Of a DNA stretch of 64,000 nucleotides, positions 15,537-28,807 are shown piece by piece. The notes below the pieces were generated by a model. The model was given only the letters and a program-made list of their open reading frames with translations, did no database searches and was not told the DNA's origin. This stretch comes from JACKNG01 sp050184115 (GTDB taxonomy: Bacteria > Pseudomonadota > Gammaproteobacteria > Ga0077536). Position 1 is the stretch's first letter; each line of letters starts with the position of its first letter. The translations under genes and the position numbers were made by a program. The stretch lies in contig JBFXAQ010000003.1 of NCBI GenBank assembly GCA_050184115.1, positions 62,001-126,000 of the forward strand, given 5' to 3'.

Positions 15537-17375
15537 ATGAAAGCGCTCGAGGCGGTCAACGATTTCGTCGTCAAGTTCGCCAACGTCAACGGCTCCGGTT
15601 CCGCCTCCGCCAATGCGTTGTTCGCCAAGTCCATCCTGCGCATGGGAGTACCCGTCAGCCCGCGCAACATCTTCCCGTCCAACATCCAGGGGCTGCCGAC
15701 CTGGTACGAGGTGCGCGTGTCCGGGCGTGGCTGGCTTGGCCGGCGCGGCGGTGTCGACCTCATGGTGGCCATGAACCCGCAGACCTGGGCACAGGATGTC
15801 GCCGAGATTTCACCCGGTGGTTACCTGTTCTACGACTCGACCAAGCCCCTGCCGCCGAACCGGATGCGGGACGACATCCATCTTCTCGGTATGCCGCTGA
15901 CCCAGCTGTGCAACCGGACCTATGCGGATTCGCGCCAACGGCAGTTGTTCAAGAACATCATCTACGTCGGTGCGTTGGGCGCGCTGCTCGACATCGACGA
16001 CGAGGTCATGCGCGGGCTGGTCGTCGAGCAATTCCGCGGCAAGGAAGCTCTCGTCGAATCGAATCTCAAAGCGATGAAGATGGGGCGCGACTATGCGCTG
16101 GCCGAGTTCGGTTGCCCACTGGGGCTGCGTGTCGAACGCTCGAATGCCGTCGGCGATCGCATTTTTCTCGAAGGCAACAGTGCGGCCGCACTGGGTGCCG
16201 TGTATGGCGGCGCGACGGTCTGTGCCTGGTACCCGATCACCCCTTCATCGTCGGTAGCGGAGGGATTCGAGAGGCATTGCCGCAAGTTCCGCCGCGACCC
16301 TGACGATGGCGGGGCTCGCTACGCCATCATCCAGGCCGAGGACGAACTGGCCTCCATCGGCATGGTCATCGGAGCGGCCTGGAACGGCGCACGCTCGTTC
16401 ACAGCGACATCTGGCCCGGGCATTTCGCTCATGCAGGAATTTCTCGGTTTTGCCTACTTCGCCGAAATCCCGGCCGTCATCTTCGATGTACAGCGTGGCG
16501 GTCCTTCGACCGGTATGCCCACGCGCACCCAACAGTCCGACCTGCTGGCGTGCGCCTATGCTTCGCACGGGGATACGAAACACGTGCTGCTGTTTCCGGA
16601 GGATCCCAGGGAAGCGTTCGAGATGGGCGCGGCAGCGTTCGACCTCGCCGATCGCCTGCAGACGCCGGTGTTCGTCATGCTCGATCTCGACATCGGGATG
16701 AACGAACGGCTCTGCGAGCCTCTCCGCTGGGACGACGGCCAGCATTACGACCGTGGCAAGGTCATGACACGGGAGATGCTCGAGCGCGGCGAGGCGTTTG
16801 CACGCTACCTCGACGTCGACAAGGACGGCATCCCGTATCGGACCTACCCGGGAACACATCCCACTGCGGGCGCGTACTTCACGCGAGGCACGACCAAGGA
16901 CCAGTACGCCAAGTACAGCGAAGCGGGCCCGGACTACGTGGAGAACATGCAGCGTCTGCTGCGCAAGCTGGAGACGGCAAAGGAACTCGTGCCCGCCCCG
17001 CGCGAACGGACGAGCAACGGCGCTCGTATCGGTGTCGTCTACTACGGATCGACCGCGCCGGCCATGGACGAAGCTTTCGAGATGCTCGAATCCGGCGGTC
17101 TGAGCGTTGATGGCTTGCGGGTGCGGGCCTTCCCCTTCTCGGATCGAGTCGACGACTTCATCGCACAACACCAACGTGTTTTCGTCGTAGAGCAGAATCG
17201 CGACGGGCAGTTGCGCACGCTGCTGATCAACGAGCTTGGGGTATCGCCTGCGCAGCTCGTGCCGATCCTGCACTACGACGGCACGCCGATCACGGCACGC
17301 TTCATCGCTTCTGAGATTGCGCAGCACCTCGTGTCCGACGATCGCGGTAGCCGCCGCGCGGCCGCCGCCGGTTGA
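15537..17375 (+). CDS. korA: 2-oxoacid:acceptor oxidoreductase, fused gamma-alpha subunit
   Basis: The 612 residues join a gamma domain (residues ~1-190, with NGSGSASANALFAKSILR) to an alpha domain with the TPP-enzyme signature EGNSAAALGAVYGG, WYPITPSSSVAE, TSGPGISLMQEF and RGGPSTGMPTRTQQSDL. This is the KorA layout of 2-oxoglutarate and related 2-oxoacid:ferredoxin oxidoreductases, which oxidatively decarboxylate a 2-oxoacid to its acyl-CoA. The exact 2-oxoacid is not certain. It follows the FAD/Fe-S subunit by 20 nt and precedes the beta subunit by 34 nt. Confidence 0.87.
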   Translation: MKALEAVNDFVVKFANVNGSGSASANALFAKSILRMGVPVSPRNIFPSNIQGLPTWYEVRVSGRGWLGRRGGVDLMVAMNPQTWAQDVAEISPGGYLFYDSTKPLPPNRMRDDIHLLGMPLTQLCNRTYADSRQRQLFKNIIYVGALGALLDIDDEVMRGLVVEQFRGKEALVESNLKAMKMGRDYALAEFGCPLGLRVERSNAVGDRIFLEGNSAAALGAVYGGATVCAWYPITPSSSVAEGFERHCRKFRRDPDDGGARYAIIQAEDELASIGMVIGAAWNGARSFTATSGPGISLMQEFLGFAYFAEIPAVIFDVQRGGPSTGMPTRTQQSDLLACAYASHGDTKHVLLFPEDPREAFEMGAAAFDLADRLQTPVFVMLDLDIGMNERLCEPLRWDDGQHYDRGKVMTREMLERGEAFARYLDVDKDGIPYRTYPGTHPTAGAYFTRGTTKDQYAKYSEAGPDYVENMQRLLRKLETAKELVPAPRERTSNGARIGVVYYGSTAPAMDEAFEMLESGGLSVDGLRVRAFPFSDRVDDFIAQHQRVFVVEQNRDGQLRTLLINELGVSPAQLVPILHYDGTPITARFIASEIAQHLVSDDRGSRRAAAAG

Positions 17376-17409
17376 CGACGCAACGTTCTCGAAACGGATC
17401 CCACTGACC

Positions 17410-18465
17410 ATGACCTATATCACGAAGCCCAAGCTTGGACACCCGCAGGCGGCCGTTAATGATCTCGGCTACACGCGCCGGTACTACGAGGGTTCGATTT
17501 CCACTCTGTGTGCTGGATGCGGCCACGATTCGATCAGCGCAGCGATCATCCAGGCGTTTTTCGAACTCTCCGTGGAGCCCCACCGCGTGGCGAAGCTGTC
17601 CGGAATAGGGTGTTCATCGAAAACGCCGACCTATTTCCTTGGTAGCTCCCACGGTCTCAATAGCGTCCATGGCCGTATGCCGTCGGTATTGACCGGCGCC
17701 AACCTCGCCAATCGGGATCTGATCTACCTGGGCGTGTCTGGCGACGGCGACTCGGCTTCTATCGGGCTCGGCCAGTTCGCCCACGCACTAAGGCGTGGCG
17801 TGAACATGGTCTACATCGTCGAGAACAACGGGGTCTACGGGCTCACGAAAGGGCAGTTTTCTGCCACCGCGGACAAAGGTTCGAAATCCAAGCGTGGTGT
17901 TGTGAACAGCGACTCGTCTATTGATCTCGTTGGCCTCGCCCTACAGCTTGGCTCGAGTTTCGTCGCGCGTGGATTCTCCGGTGACAAGGCACAGTTGGTG
18001 CCCCTACTCAAGGCGGCGATTCAGTACCCTGGTGCGGCCTTCATCGATGTGATCAGCCCTTGCGTGACGTTCAACAACCACGCCGGTTCGACGAAGAGCT
18101 ATGACTATATTCGAGAGCACAACGAAGTGGTCAACCGATTGGATTACATCCCCTTACGTTCGGAGATCAAGACCAGCTATGCGCCCGGTACGGTCGAGGA
18201 GGTCCTTCAGCACGACGGAAGCATGCTCCGGCTTCACAAGGTGGCCGAGGACTACGACCCGTATGACCGTAACGGTGCGATGAATTATCTCCACGCCCAC
18301 GCCGCCAAGGGGGAGATCGTAACCGGGCTGCTGTACATGGAACGGGACGCGGAGGATCTGCACACGCATTTGAACACTGTGCGGGTCCCACTGAACGCGC
18401 TTGGCGAGAAGGAGCTTTGCCCCGGTTCAGCTGCGCTGGATGTCATAAACGCCGGCCTACGGTGA
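17410..18465 (+). CDS. korB: 2-oxoacid:acceptor oxidoreductase, beta (TPP) subunit
   Basis: The 351-residue protein carries the KorB/PorB marks: LCAGCGHDSISAAII near residue 34, GIGCSSKTPTYF, the thiamine diphosphate motif VSGDGDSASIG near residue 115, and IVENNGVYGLTKGQFSAT. It binds TPP and an Fe-S cluster and forms the catalytic centre with the alpha subunit. Base composition is visibly less GC-rich than in the two preceding genes. A 224-nt gap without obvious signals follows. Confidence 0.88.
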   Translation: MTYITKPKLGHPQAAVNDLGYTRRYYEGSISTLCAGCGHDSISAAIIQAFFELSVEPHRVAKLSGIGCSSKTPTYFLGSSHGLNSVHGRMPSVLTGANLANRDLIYLGVSGDGDSASIGLGQFAHALRRGVNMVYIVENNGVYGLTKGQFSATADKGSKSKRGVVNSDSSIDLVGLALQLGSSFVARGFSGDKAQLVPLLKAAIQYPGAAFIDVISPCVTFNNHAGSTKSYDYIREHNEVVNRLDYIPLRSEIKTSYAPGTVEEVLQHDGSMLRLHKVAEDYDPYDRNGAMNYLHAHAAKGEIVTGLLYMERDAEDLHTHLNTVRVPLNALGEKELCPGSAALDVINAGLR

Positions 18466-18689
18466 ACGATGCGTCGACCGGGGTCGTGTAGGGCGCCGGT
18501 GTCGCCGTCTCCATGCAAGGTGTTAGCCGAATCCTCGCGTCTCGCCCGCGCCCTCGCTCAGTCGGTACTAATCGATAGAACGCCACTTCCCTACCAAAGC
18601 GCGTTAGATCGGCTCGCCGAGCGGAAAGACACTTCTGGACAATTGCCGCATCCGGCACTGGACAGGGCGCATAGAGCTCCGAGACAAAC

Positions 18690-19076
18690 ATGAATATAAA
18701 GATCGAGGTGTCCTGCGGCGAGCTCATAGACAAGCTCACCATTCTCCGCATCAAGGAGCAGCGGATTACCGATGCGGCGAAGCTCGCTAATGTAAGACTC
18801 GAACTAGGTAGCCTGGAAGAGGCATGGCGTAACGCGGTTCAAGACGAATCGTTGGTTAGCCAACTGGTACTCGATCTCCAGGTCATCAACGAGCGGCTGT
18901 GGGAGATCGAGGATCAGCTTCGAGAACGAGAGGCAACGAAACGGTTTGATGGCGATTTCCTCGAGCTCGCCAGGCAGGTATACATCACGAACGACCAACG
19001 TGCGCGGATAAAGCGCGAGATCAACGTGAAGTTGGGTTCCGATTTCGTTGAAGAAAAGCACTACAACCGTTACTGA
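18690..19076 (+). CDS. DUF6165 family protein
   Basis: The 128-residue soluble protein reads MNIKIEVSCGELIDKLTILR, has a helical, charged centre and ends in FVEEKHYNRY. It matches my recollection of DUF6165, a small family commonly found beside LPS or glycan transferases; no activity is established. It overlaps the following glycosyltransferase by 29 nt, which supports joint expression and a shared role. The ribosome site is weak. Confidence 0.75.
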   Translation: MNIKIEVSCGELIDKLTILRIKEQRITDAAKLANVRLELGSLEEAWRNAVQDESLVSQLVLDLQVINERLWEIEDQLREREATKRFDGDFLELARQVYITNDQRARIKREINVKLGSDFVEEKHYNRY

Positions 19077-20091
19077 AGCGCCGCGGTTGCTCGTTTATGT
19101 CACCGGAGATCGTATCGGCGACGGTCTCCTCAAGTATCCGGTTTTGAGGGCGCTTCGCGAATCACTGCCGACGATGCATCTCACTTGGGTGACCGGGCGG
19201 AACCCCTCAATATTTGCAGGCAGGTTGGCGCCGCTAGTCGCCGGCTTGATCGACGAGGTGCACGAGCGGACAGGCCTCGGAGATGGATTACTGAAGCCGA
19301 TTCCACGGCATCTGCGTGGACCTTACCATGCCGTAGTTTGTACGGAGTCGAGAATCTTATCGGCGCTCAAGCTCGGGCGGATCCCTTCGCGTACCTATGT
19401 CGCGCCGGCGTTGAGATTCCGCCTGTCCTCGGTTGCACCTTCCGGGTCAACCACGGGAATGACGGTTTTCGAACGCTTCCGCGCCATGATGGAACTGGCA
19501 ATCGGCCACGTCCTGGATGTACGAACCCAAATCGAAGTGCCGTCCGCCCTCGAAGCTGACGCTGCCCGGCGTTTGCCTGATGGGGTACCGTACGTCGGTC
19601 TATCACCGGGAGCTGGTGGCATCAGTAAGCGCTGGCCTCTCGAGAAGTTCATGCAACTCGCGCAGCGGTTCATGGCCCGGGGTGCCGTTCCTGTATTCTT
19701 TCTCGGGCCGGAGGAAGCCGAGTTCCGAACAAAGATACAGGAACGCCTGCCTGGTGTAGTGTTCCCGGAATACGGCGATGGCACCGCAGCAGAACAATCG
19801 CCCTTGTTCACCGTAGCCCTGGCGCGACGACTCGTATTCTCAGTTGCAAACGACTCCGGTGGCGGCCACCTCGTCGCGGCCGGTGGGCGCCCCTTGCTCA
19901 CACTCTACGGACATACGAATGCGACCAAGTTCAAGTCGCCTTACTGCGATCACCATTCCCTCACCGCGTCGGAGGTCGGGTACAAAACGCTAGACGACCT
20001 GCCGACCGAGTTGGTGGAAGCCCGAGCAGTTGAACTTCGATTGGAAGCCTTGCTCGCGGGAGCCGCAAGGCGGATATCGCCATCAAGATAA
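19048..20091 (+). CDS. Family 9 (heptosyltransferase-like) glycosyltransferase
   Basis: The 347-residue protein has the GT-B layout of ADP-heptose:LPS heptosyltransferases: an N-terminal phosphate-loop-like GDRIGDGLLKYPVLRAL, VGLSPGAGGISKRWPLEKF near residue 192, and the C-terminal donor site NDSGGGHLVAAGGRPLLTLY near residue 274. It likely adds heptose or another sugar to LPS or a related glycan. The start is uncertain: TTG at 19048 overlaps DUF6165 by 29 nt, and a later TTG near 19087 is possible. It ends about 250 nt before the rRNA terminator on the other strand. Confidence 0.82.
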   Translation: MKKSTTTVTEAPRLLVYVTGDRIGDGLLKYPVLRALRESLPTMHLTWVTGRNPSIFAGRLAPLVAGLIDEVHERTGLGDGLLKPIPRHLRGPYHAVVCTESRILSALKLGRIPSRTYVAPALRFRLSSVAPSGSTTGMTVFERFRAMMELAIGHVLDVRTQIEVPSALEADAARRLPDGVPYVGLSPGAGGISKRWPLEKFMQLAQRFMARGAVPVFFLGPEEAEFRTKIQERLPGVVFPEYGDGTAAEQSPLFTVALARRLVFSVANDSGGGHLVAAGGRPLLTLYGHTNATKFKSPYCDHHSLTASEVGYKTLDDLPTELVEARAVELRLEALLAGAARRISPSR

Positions 20092-20339
20092 CCTCGGCTA
20101 ACGTGTGCGCTCAACGCCACTAGCTGGTTGACAACCTAGAAGAGGTCCACAGAACGACCCAGATCTGGGCGAGAGGTCACCATACCGTCCACACGTATCG
20201 CTGGCCGACAATCCGCCGACTGAGTCGCCAGCCAGGCGTGCACATCCCGCAGCCCTCGCTATGCCTAGTCTCAAAGCCCGGTAGTGAAATGGAATCCACG
20301 CACAATGAAACGAGCGCCGGGTAAATTTCCTGCGGGCGC
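20092..20339. other. Intergenic stretch between glycosyltransferase and rRNA terminator
   Basis: No gene, repeat or clear terminator for the glycosyltransferase gene was recognised in this 248-nt AT-richer spacer. Confidence 0.5.
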
Positions 20340-20373
20340 AAAAAAACCCCCTGCGCGTGTCCGCGCAGGGGGT
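20340..20373 (-). terminator. Rho-independent terminator of the rRNA operon
   Basis: On the minus strand CCCCCTGCGCG pairs perfectly with CGCGCAGGGGG around a 4-nt loop and is followed by seven Ts. It lies 11 nt beyond the 5S 3' end. Confidence 0.92.
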
Positions 20374-20384
20374 TCGAGTTTAAA

Positions 20385-20501
20385 TGCCTGGCGATGACCT
20401 ACTTTCGCATGGGAAACCCACACTATCATCGGCGCTGAGCCGTTTCACTTCTGAGTTCGAGATGGATTCAGGTGGTTCCCGCTCGCTATTGTCGCCAGGC
20501 A
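20385..20501 (-). rRNA. rrf: 5S ribosomal RNA
   Basis: The minus strand has the 5S sequence with terminal TGCCTGGCGA/TCGCCAGGCA pairing and conserved CCATCTCGAACTCAGAAGTG. The length of 117 nt is within the normal range. It is the last gene of the operon, about 130 nt after 23S. Confidence 0.96.
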
Positions 20502-20631
20502 AATCGGTACGAAACGAGCGTCAGTTCTATCTCTATATAGCCCCTCACGGGCCGCTCGTTTCGAAATTCGGATTAGTCGTTCAGGCGCAGTTATACACAT
20601 TGCACTCAATCAGAACGCTTGAGCGTTATAT

Positions 20632-23517
<2,886 letters not shown>

Positions 23518-23649
23518 ATATAACCTCAAACGTTCTGCTCGTATCGATTGGCGATACGCAAACGTCGACGTCACAGGTCTGACATGAATGCAAGTGTACA
23601 AACATAAACAGAATTGCTTCTGTCAATGCGCCTATTCGACTAATCCAAA

Positions 23650-23662
23650 TTATTAAAGAGCA
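23650..23662 (-). promoter_or_regulatory. boxA antitermination element in the 16S-23S spacer
   Basis: TGCTCTTTAATAA on the minus strand matches the rRNA boxA consensus (TGCTCTTTAACAA). It lies about 130 nt before 23S, as usual for the second boxA, which recruits the Nus antitermination complex. Confidence 0.8.
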
Positions 23663-23719
23663 CGTGCGCCGGCGAAACACCGGCCCATTAATAAGCGGCA
23701 AGCCATAAGGTACAAATTT

Positions 23720-23741
23720 GGTGATTCGCTTGCGAATCACC
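23720..23741 (-). repeat. Palindrome in the rRNA spacer, shared with the tRNA-Arg tail repeats
   Basis: GGTGATTCGC and GCGAATCACC form a 10-bp stem with a 2-nt loop between tRNA-Ala and 23S. Its core TGATTCGC/GCGAATCA is the same as the palindrome in each ~142-bp unit at 2051-2455. It could be a processing hairpin or a dispersed palindromic repeat. Confidence 0.7.
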
Positions 23742-23773
23742 TGCTCTTATCGCTTAGGGCTTATTGCTTTGTT

Positions 23774-23849
23774 TGGTGGAGCCAGACGGGATCGAACCGA
23801 CGACCTCCTGAATGCAAATCAGGCGCTCTCCCAGCTGAGCTATGGCCCC
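23774..23849 (-). tRNA. tRNA-Ala(TGC)
   Basis: Cloverleaf with acceptor GGGGCCA/TGGCTCC, anticodon stem CCTGA/TCAGG around TTTGCAT (anticodon TGC), T-loop TTCGATC and encoded CCA at 23774-23776. It is the second spacer tRNA of the rRNA operon. Confidence 0.97.
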
Positions 23850-23938
23850 TTCGAACGGACTGGAAGCCGGCCTAGTAGCAAGGATCCTTTGGCAGGAAAT
23901 CATCTCGTGACTGCCGGCTTGTAGCCTATGGCTTCGAT

Positions 23939-24015
<77 letters not shown>

Positions 24016-24217
24016 GCGCGACACTCAGCATCAAAGAACCGCAAGCCCAAATCGCGCTTGTCGCAGCTTTGAGTTCGTTGTTCGCGGTCCGACAATTCTC
24101 GCCCAAGTGAGAACGAGTACTTCAAGACAGCCGAAACCACGCCTCTGCGTGCTTAACGACGTCCAAGAAAGCAATTTGTGTGAGCGCTGAACGACGAGCA
24201 ACCGCCATTCTTTCTTT

Positions 24218-25723
<1,506 letters not shown>

Positions 25724-25862
25724 AAGAGTTTCGCCTGCCGAAGCAGACAAATAGAGTTTGACGAGCTCTTACGACACTGACGTCTCGTAGATTGCTCATC
25801 AGGGTTTCTGATGACGCATTACTAATCGTCAGCGCCCACACAAATTACTTGCTTGGACAGTC

Positions 25863-25873
25863 TGTTAAAGAGC
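25863..25873 (-). promoter_or_regulatory. boxA in the 16S leader
   Basis: GCTCTTTAACA on the minus strand matches the leader boxA consensus and lies about 35 nt after the -10 box, where Nus factors load. Confidence 0.8.
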
Positions 25874-25907
25874 TTCGGGAAGCAGCGCCCCCCGTGAGAG
25901 AGCGCGC

Positions 25908-25935
25908 ATTATACGCCGCAATCGCGGTCCGTCAA
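25908..25935 (-). promoter_or_regulatory. rRNA operon promoter (sigma70)
   Basis: TTGACG (25930-25935) and TATAAT (25908-25913), spaced 16 nt, are followed by the GC-rich discriminator GCGCGC. An AT-rich UP-element-like region (about 25940-25980) lies upstream. The short spacing and GC discriminator fit stringent and ppGpp control. The stretch between here and 16S is the leader. Confidence 0.9.
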
Positions 25936-26018
25936 CACTTTAGCGCATTTTATTTAGTTGTTTGAAAACAAAAGGTTATCTGAATAACACCAAAAAAGCC
26001 GGCTAAATGGCGATATCT

Positions 26019-27245
26019 TCAGTCCTTGCTCAAACGTACACGAGCGACGCGCCGCTTACCGACTTGAATGACGCGCTCGTCCCCCGGTGCAAGGCTGCTG
26101 TCCAGATCTTCGACACGTTCCCGATCAAGCCGCACGGCGCCCTGCGCGATCATGCGGCGTGCTTCCGAGGTACTTGCGGTGAGGCCGCACATCTTTAGCA
26201 CGTTGACTAGCGGCGTGCGCCGGCCCTGACTGTCCAGATCAAACTCTGGCATGTCGTCCGGAAGAACGCCGTGAGAAAAGCGCTCAATGAAGCCGCGTTC
26301 GGCCCGCTGTGCCGCTCCTTCTCCGTGGAAGCGAGCGACAAGTTCATGTGCGAGTTCCAACTTCACGTCACGCGGATTGCGCCCTTCCGCAACATTCCTT
26401 CGTAATGCAGCAACGTCGGAGAGACTCCGAAAGCTGAGCAAATCGTAGTACCGCCACATCAACTCGTCCGAGATTTTCATGAGTTTGCCGAACATGTCGT
26501 TAGGTAGATCTTCGATAGCGACGTAGTTGTCGAGCGATTTCGACATCTTCTGAATGCCATCCAAGCCCTCCAGCAAGGGCATCGTCAGTACAATTTGCGG
26601 CTGCATTCCAGCCGCTTGCTGCAACTGACGTCCAACAAGCAAATTGAACTTCTGATCGGTACCGCCAAGTTCCACGTCTGACTCAAGCACTACTGAGTCA
26701 TATCCTTGAACCAACGGATAGAGAAATTCGTGTATTGCTATCGGTCGTTCCTCGTTGTAGCGCTTCCTGAAATCATCGCGCTCAAGCATTCGTGCCACCG
26801 TATGCTGCGCGGACAGCTTGATCATGCCGGCGGCATCCATACGGGACATCCACTCGGAATTGAACCGAATTTCGGTTCGTTGCGGGTCGAGAATCTTGAA
26901 CACCTGTTGCTGGTAGGTCGCTGCGTTGGCCTTGACCTCTTCGGGGCTGAGCGGGGGACGGGTTACGTTCTTGCCGGTCGGGTCACCTATCATCCCCGTG
27001 AAATCACCGATGAGGAAAATGACTTGATGCCCGAGATCCTGGAACTGGCGCATCTTGTTGAGCAAGACGGTGTGCCCCAGGTGCAGATCGGGCGCTGTCG
27101 GATCGAAACCCGCCTTGACGCGAAGGGCGCGCCCACCCGACAGTCGCTCGATCAGTTCCGGTTCGAGCAGAATTTCCGACGCCCCACGAGCAATCGTCTG
27201 AAGTTGCTCGGCTGTATCCGAGCCAGTTCGGTTACCGCTCTTCAC
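26019..27245 (-). CDS. tyrS: Tyrosyl-tRNA synthetase
   Basis: The 408 residues form a class I synthetase with HLGH (55-58) as the HIGH motif, GDFTGMIGDPTGK, KMSKS near residue 237, and a C-terminal S4-like RNA-binding domain (RTPLVNVLKMCGL onwards). It charges tRNA-Tyr. This form, lacking the longer N-terminal insertions of E. coli TyrS, is common in pseudomonads and relatives. The start is GTG at 27245 with GGTAGGTGA upstream. It is divergent from the M23 peptidase gene. Confidence 0.95.
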   Translation of the reverse strand: MKSGNRTGSDTAEQLQTIARGASEILLEPELIERLSGGRALRVKAGFDPTAPDLHLGHTVLLNKMRQFQDLGHQVIFLIGDFTGMIGDPTGKNVTRPPLSPEEVKANAATYQQQVFKILDPQRTEIRFNSEWMSRMDAAGMIKLSAQHTVARMLERDDFRKRYNEERPIAIHEFLYPLVQGYDSVVLESDVELGGTDQKFNLLVGRQLQQAAGMQPQIVLTMPLLEGLDGIQKMSKSLDNYVAIEDLPNDMFGKLMKISDELMWRYYDLLSFRSLSDVAALRRNVAEGRNPRDVKLELAHELVARFHGEGAAQRAERGFIERFSHGVLPDDMPEFDLDSQGRRTPLVNVLKMCGLTASTSEARRMIAQGAVRLDRERVEDLDSSLAPGDERVIQVGKRRVARVRLSKD

Positions 27246-27282
27246 GATGTCTTGTCACCTACCGCAAAAATGTTAAAAAACA

Positions 27283-27311
27283 TTGACGTACAACCTACTT
27301 GCAGATATTTT
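27283..27311 (+). promoter_or_regulatory. Probable promoter of the M23 peptidase-anmK pair
   Basis: TTGACG (27283-27288) and TATTTT (27306-27311) are spaced 17 nt. Transcription would begin near 27318, which excludes a TTG start at 27299 and supports the ATG at 27353 for the downstream peptidase. Confidence 0.5.
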
Positions 27312-27352
27312 TCCGCCATTCACCGGCGCTTCGGACAATCCAGAACCAATCC

Positions 27353-28807
27353 ATGAAGTACCTTGGTCTCCCCGGGGGAAGACTCGCACGTCGACGCGCG
27401 CGCAGAGTAACAAGGCTGCTGGGCGCCGTCGCGATCTTCGCTGCGACGGCGCTGGCGTTTGCACTGACTCAGCGGGGCACGAATCGAGCGGCGTCGGATC
27501 ACGGTGAGGAACAGGATGCGTTTGCTCTGGCGCTCCCCGGCCAAGCCGGTGCCCCGGCCACTGCAACCGTAGTTGAGGACGCGCTTTACGCCAGACTCCC
27601 CTTTGAACCCCTCGTGCCGGGTCGCCGTGCTGGGACCGTGTCGTCTGACAACAGTTGGGTCCCGGTAACGGTTGCACCGGGAGATAATCTATCTCTGATA
27701 TTTTCCCGTCTCAAACTGTCGAAAAGCGATCTGCACAAGGTCGTTGATGCCGACCGCGAGCGTCGCGCGCTGCGCAATCTCAAGCCGGGACAAATCGTGC
27801 GTATCGATGCAATCGATGGCGCACTGCGTCGGCTGGTCGTCGAACTCGACGCACTGAATTCACTGTGGTTCGAGCGCGCGGACGACGGTTACTCTGCGCA
27901 CGTCGAGACAGTGGAACCGGAATTGCGCGTAGCCGCTGCTACGACCGCGATCACGCACTCTTTGTTCGTGGACGGCCAACAAGCAGGGCTCTCCGACGCG
28001 ATGATAATGAACCTCACCGAGATTTTCGGTTGGGACATCGATTTCGCGCTGGACATTCGAGAAGATGATCATTTCAGCGTGATCTACGAAGAGGTTTTCA
28101 AGGACGGAGTGTTGATCAAGCAAGGGCGCATTCTTGCGGCCGAGTTCGTCAACCGTGGCAAAAGTCATCGGGCAGTGCTTTATACGAACAACCTGGGGGA
28201 AAGTGCGTACTACTCGCAGGATGGCAATGCAATGCGCAAGGCGTTCCTCCGCACCCCGGTCAACTTCACCCGCATTAGCTCGAAGTTCAACCTCGGCCGC
28301 CGGCACCCAATACTGAATACGATTCGTGCTCACCGAGGCGTCGACTACGCGGCACCGATGGGCACGCCTATCCGGGCGACGGCTAGCGGCAGCGTGCGCA
28401 CTGTCGGCAAGAGCGGTGGTTATGGGCTCGCGGTAGAGTTACAGCATGGCCGCGCTTACAGCACGCTGTACGCGCATATGTCACGCTTTGCCAAAGGCAT
28501 CAAGCGTGGTACGTCCATCAAGCAAGGACAGATTATCGGTTATGTCGGCAAATCAGGCCTTGCAACAGGCCCGCACCTACACTACGAATTCCGCGTCAAT
28601 GGCGTACATCGGAATCCGCTGACCGTGGAATTGCCGAAAGCTGAGCCGCTCGACAAGCGCTACCTCGCGGATTTTCGCGCGCGCACGGCACCGTTCATGG
28701 CGCAACTCGACACGCTTTATGCCGCAAGTGGTCAACCGGATCCTCAGCTCCTAGCAGAACTTGACCCGACCTCGTTGGCCGGCGCCCCGAACCATAGCCG
28801 CAATTGA
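27353..28807 (+). CDS. M23 family peptidoglycan endopeptidase (MepM-like)
   Basis: The 484-residue protein has a basic N-terminus, one membrane segment (residues ~20-38), a LysM/OapA-like region (VTVAPGDNLSLIFSRL near residue 104) and a C-terminal LytM/M23 domain with HRGVDYAAPMGTPI near 330 and the zinc motif HLHYEF near 406. It should cut peptide cross-links in the cell wall from the periplasmic side. Placement between tyrS and anmK is conserved in gammaproteobacteria and links wall cleavage with recycling. The ATG is chosen because the promoter overlaps the upstream alternative. Confidence 0.9.
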   Translation: MKYLGLPGGRLARRRARRVTRLLGAVAIFAATALAFALTQRGTNRAASDHGEEQDAFALALPGQAGAPATATVVEDALYARLPFEPLVPGRRAGTVSSDNSWVPVTVAPGDNLSLIFSRLKLSKSDLHKVVDADRERRALRNLKPGQIVRIDAIDGALRRLVVELDALNSLWFERADDGYSAHVETVEPELRVAAATTAITHSLFVDGQQAGLSDAMIMNLTEIFGWDIDFALDIREDDHFSVIYEEVFKDGVLIKQGRILAAEFVNRGKSHRAVLYTNNLGESAYYSQDGNAMRKAFLRTPVNFTRISSKFNLGRRHPILNTIRAHRGVDYAAPMGTPIRATASGSVRTVGKSGGYGLAVELQHGRAYSTLYAHMSRFAKGIKRGTSIKQGQIIGYVGKSGLATGPHLHYEFRVNGVHRNPLTVELPKAEPLDKRYLADFRARTAPFMAQLDTLYAASGQPDPQLLAELDPTSLAGAPNHSRN

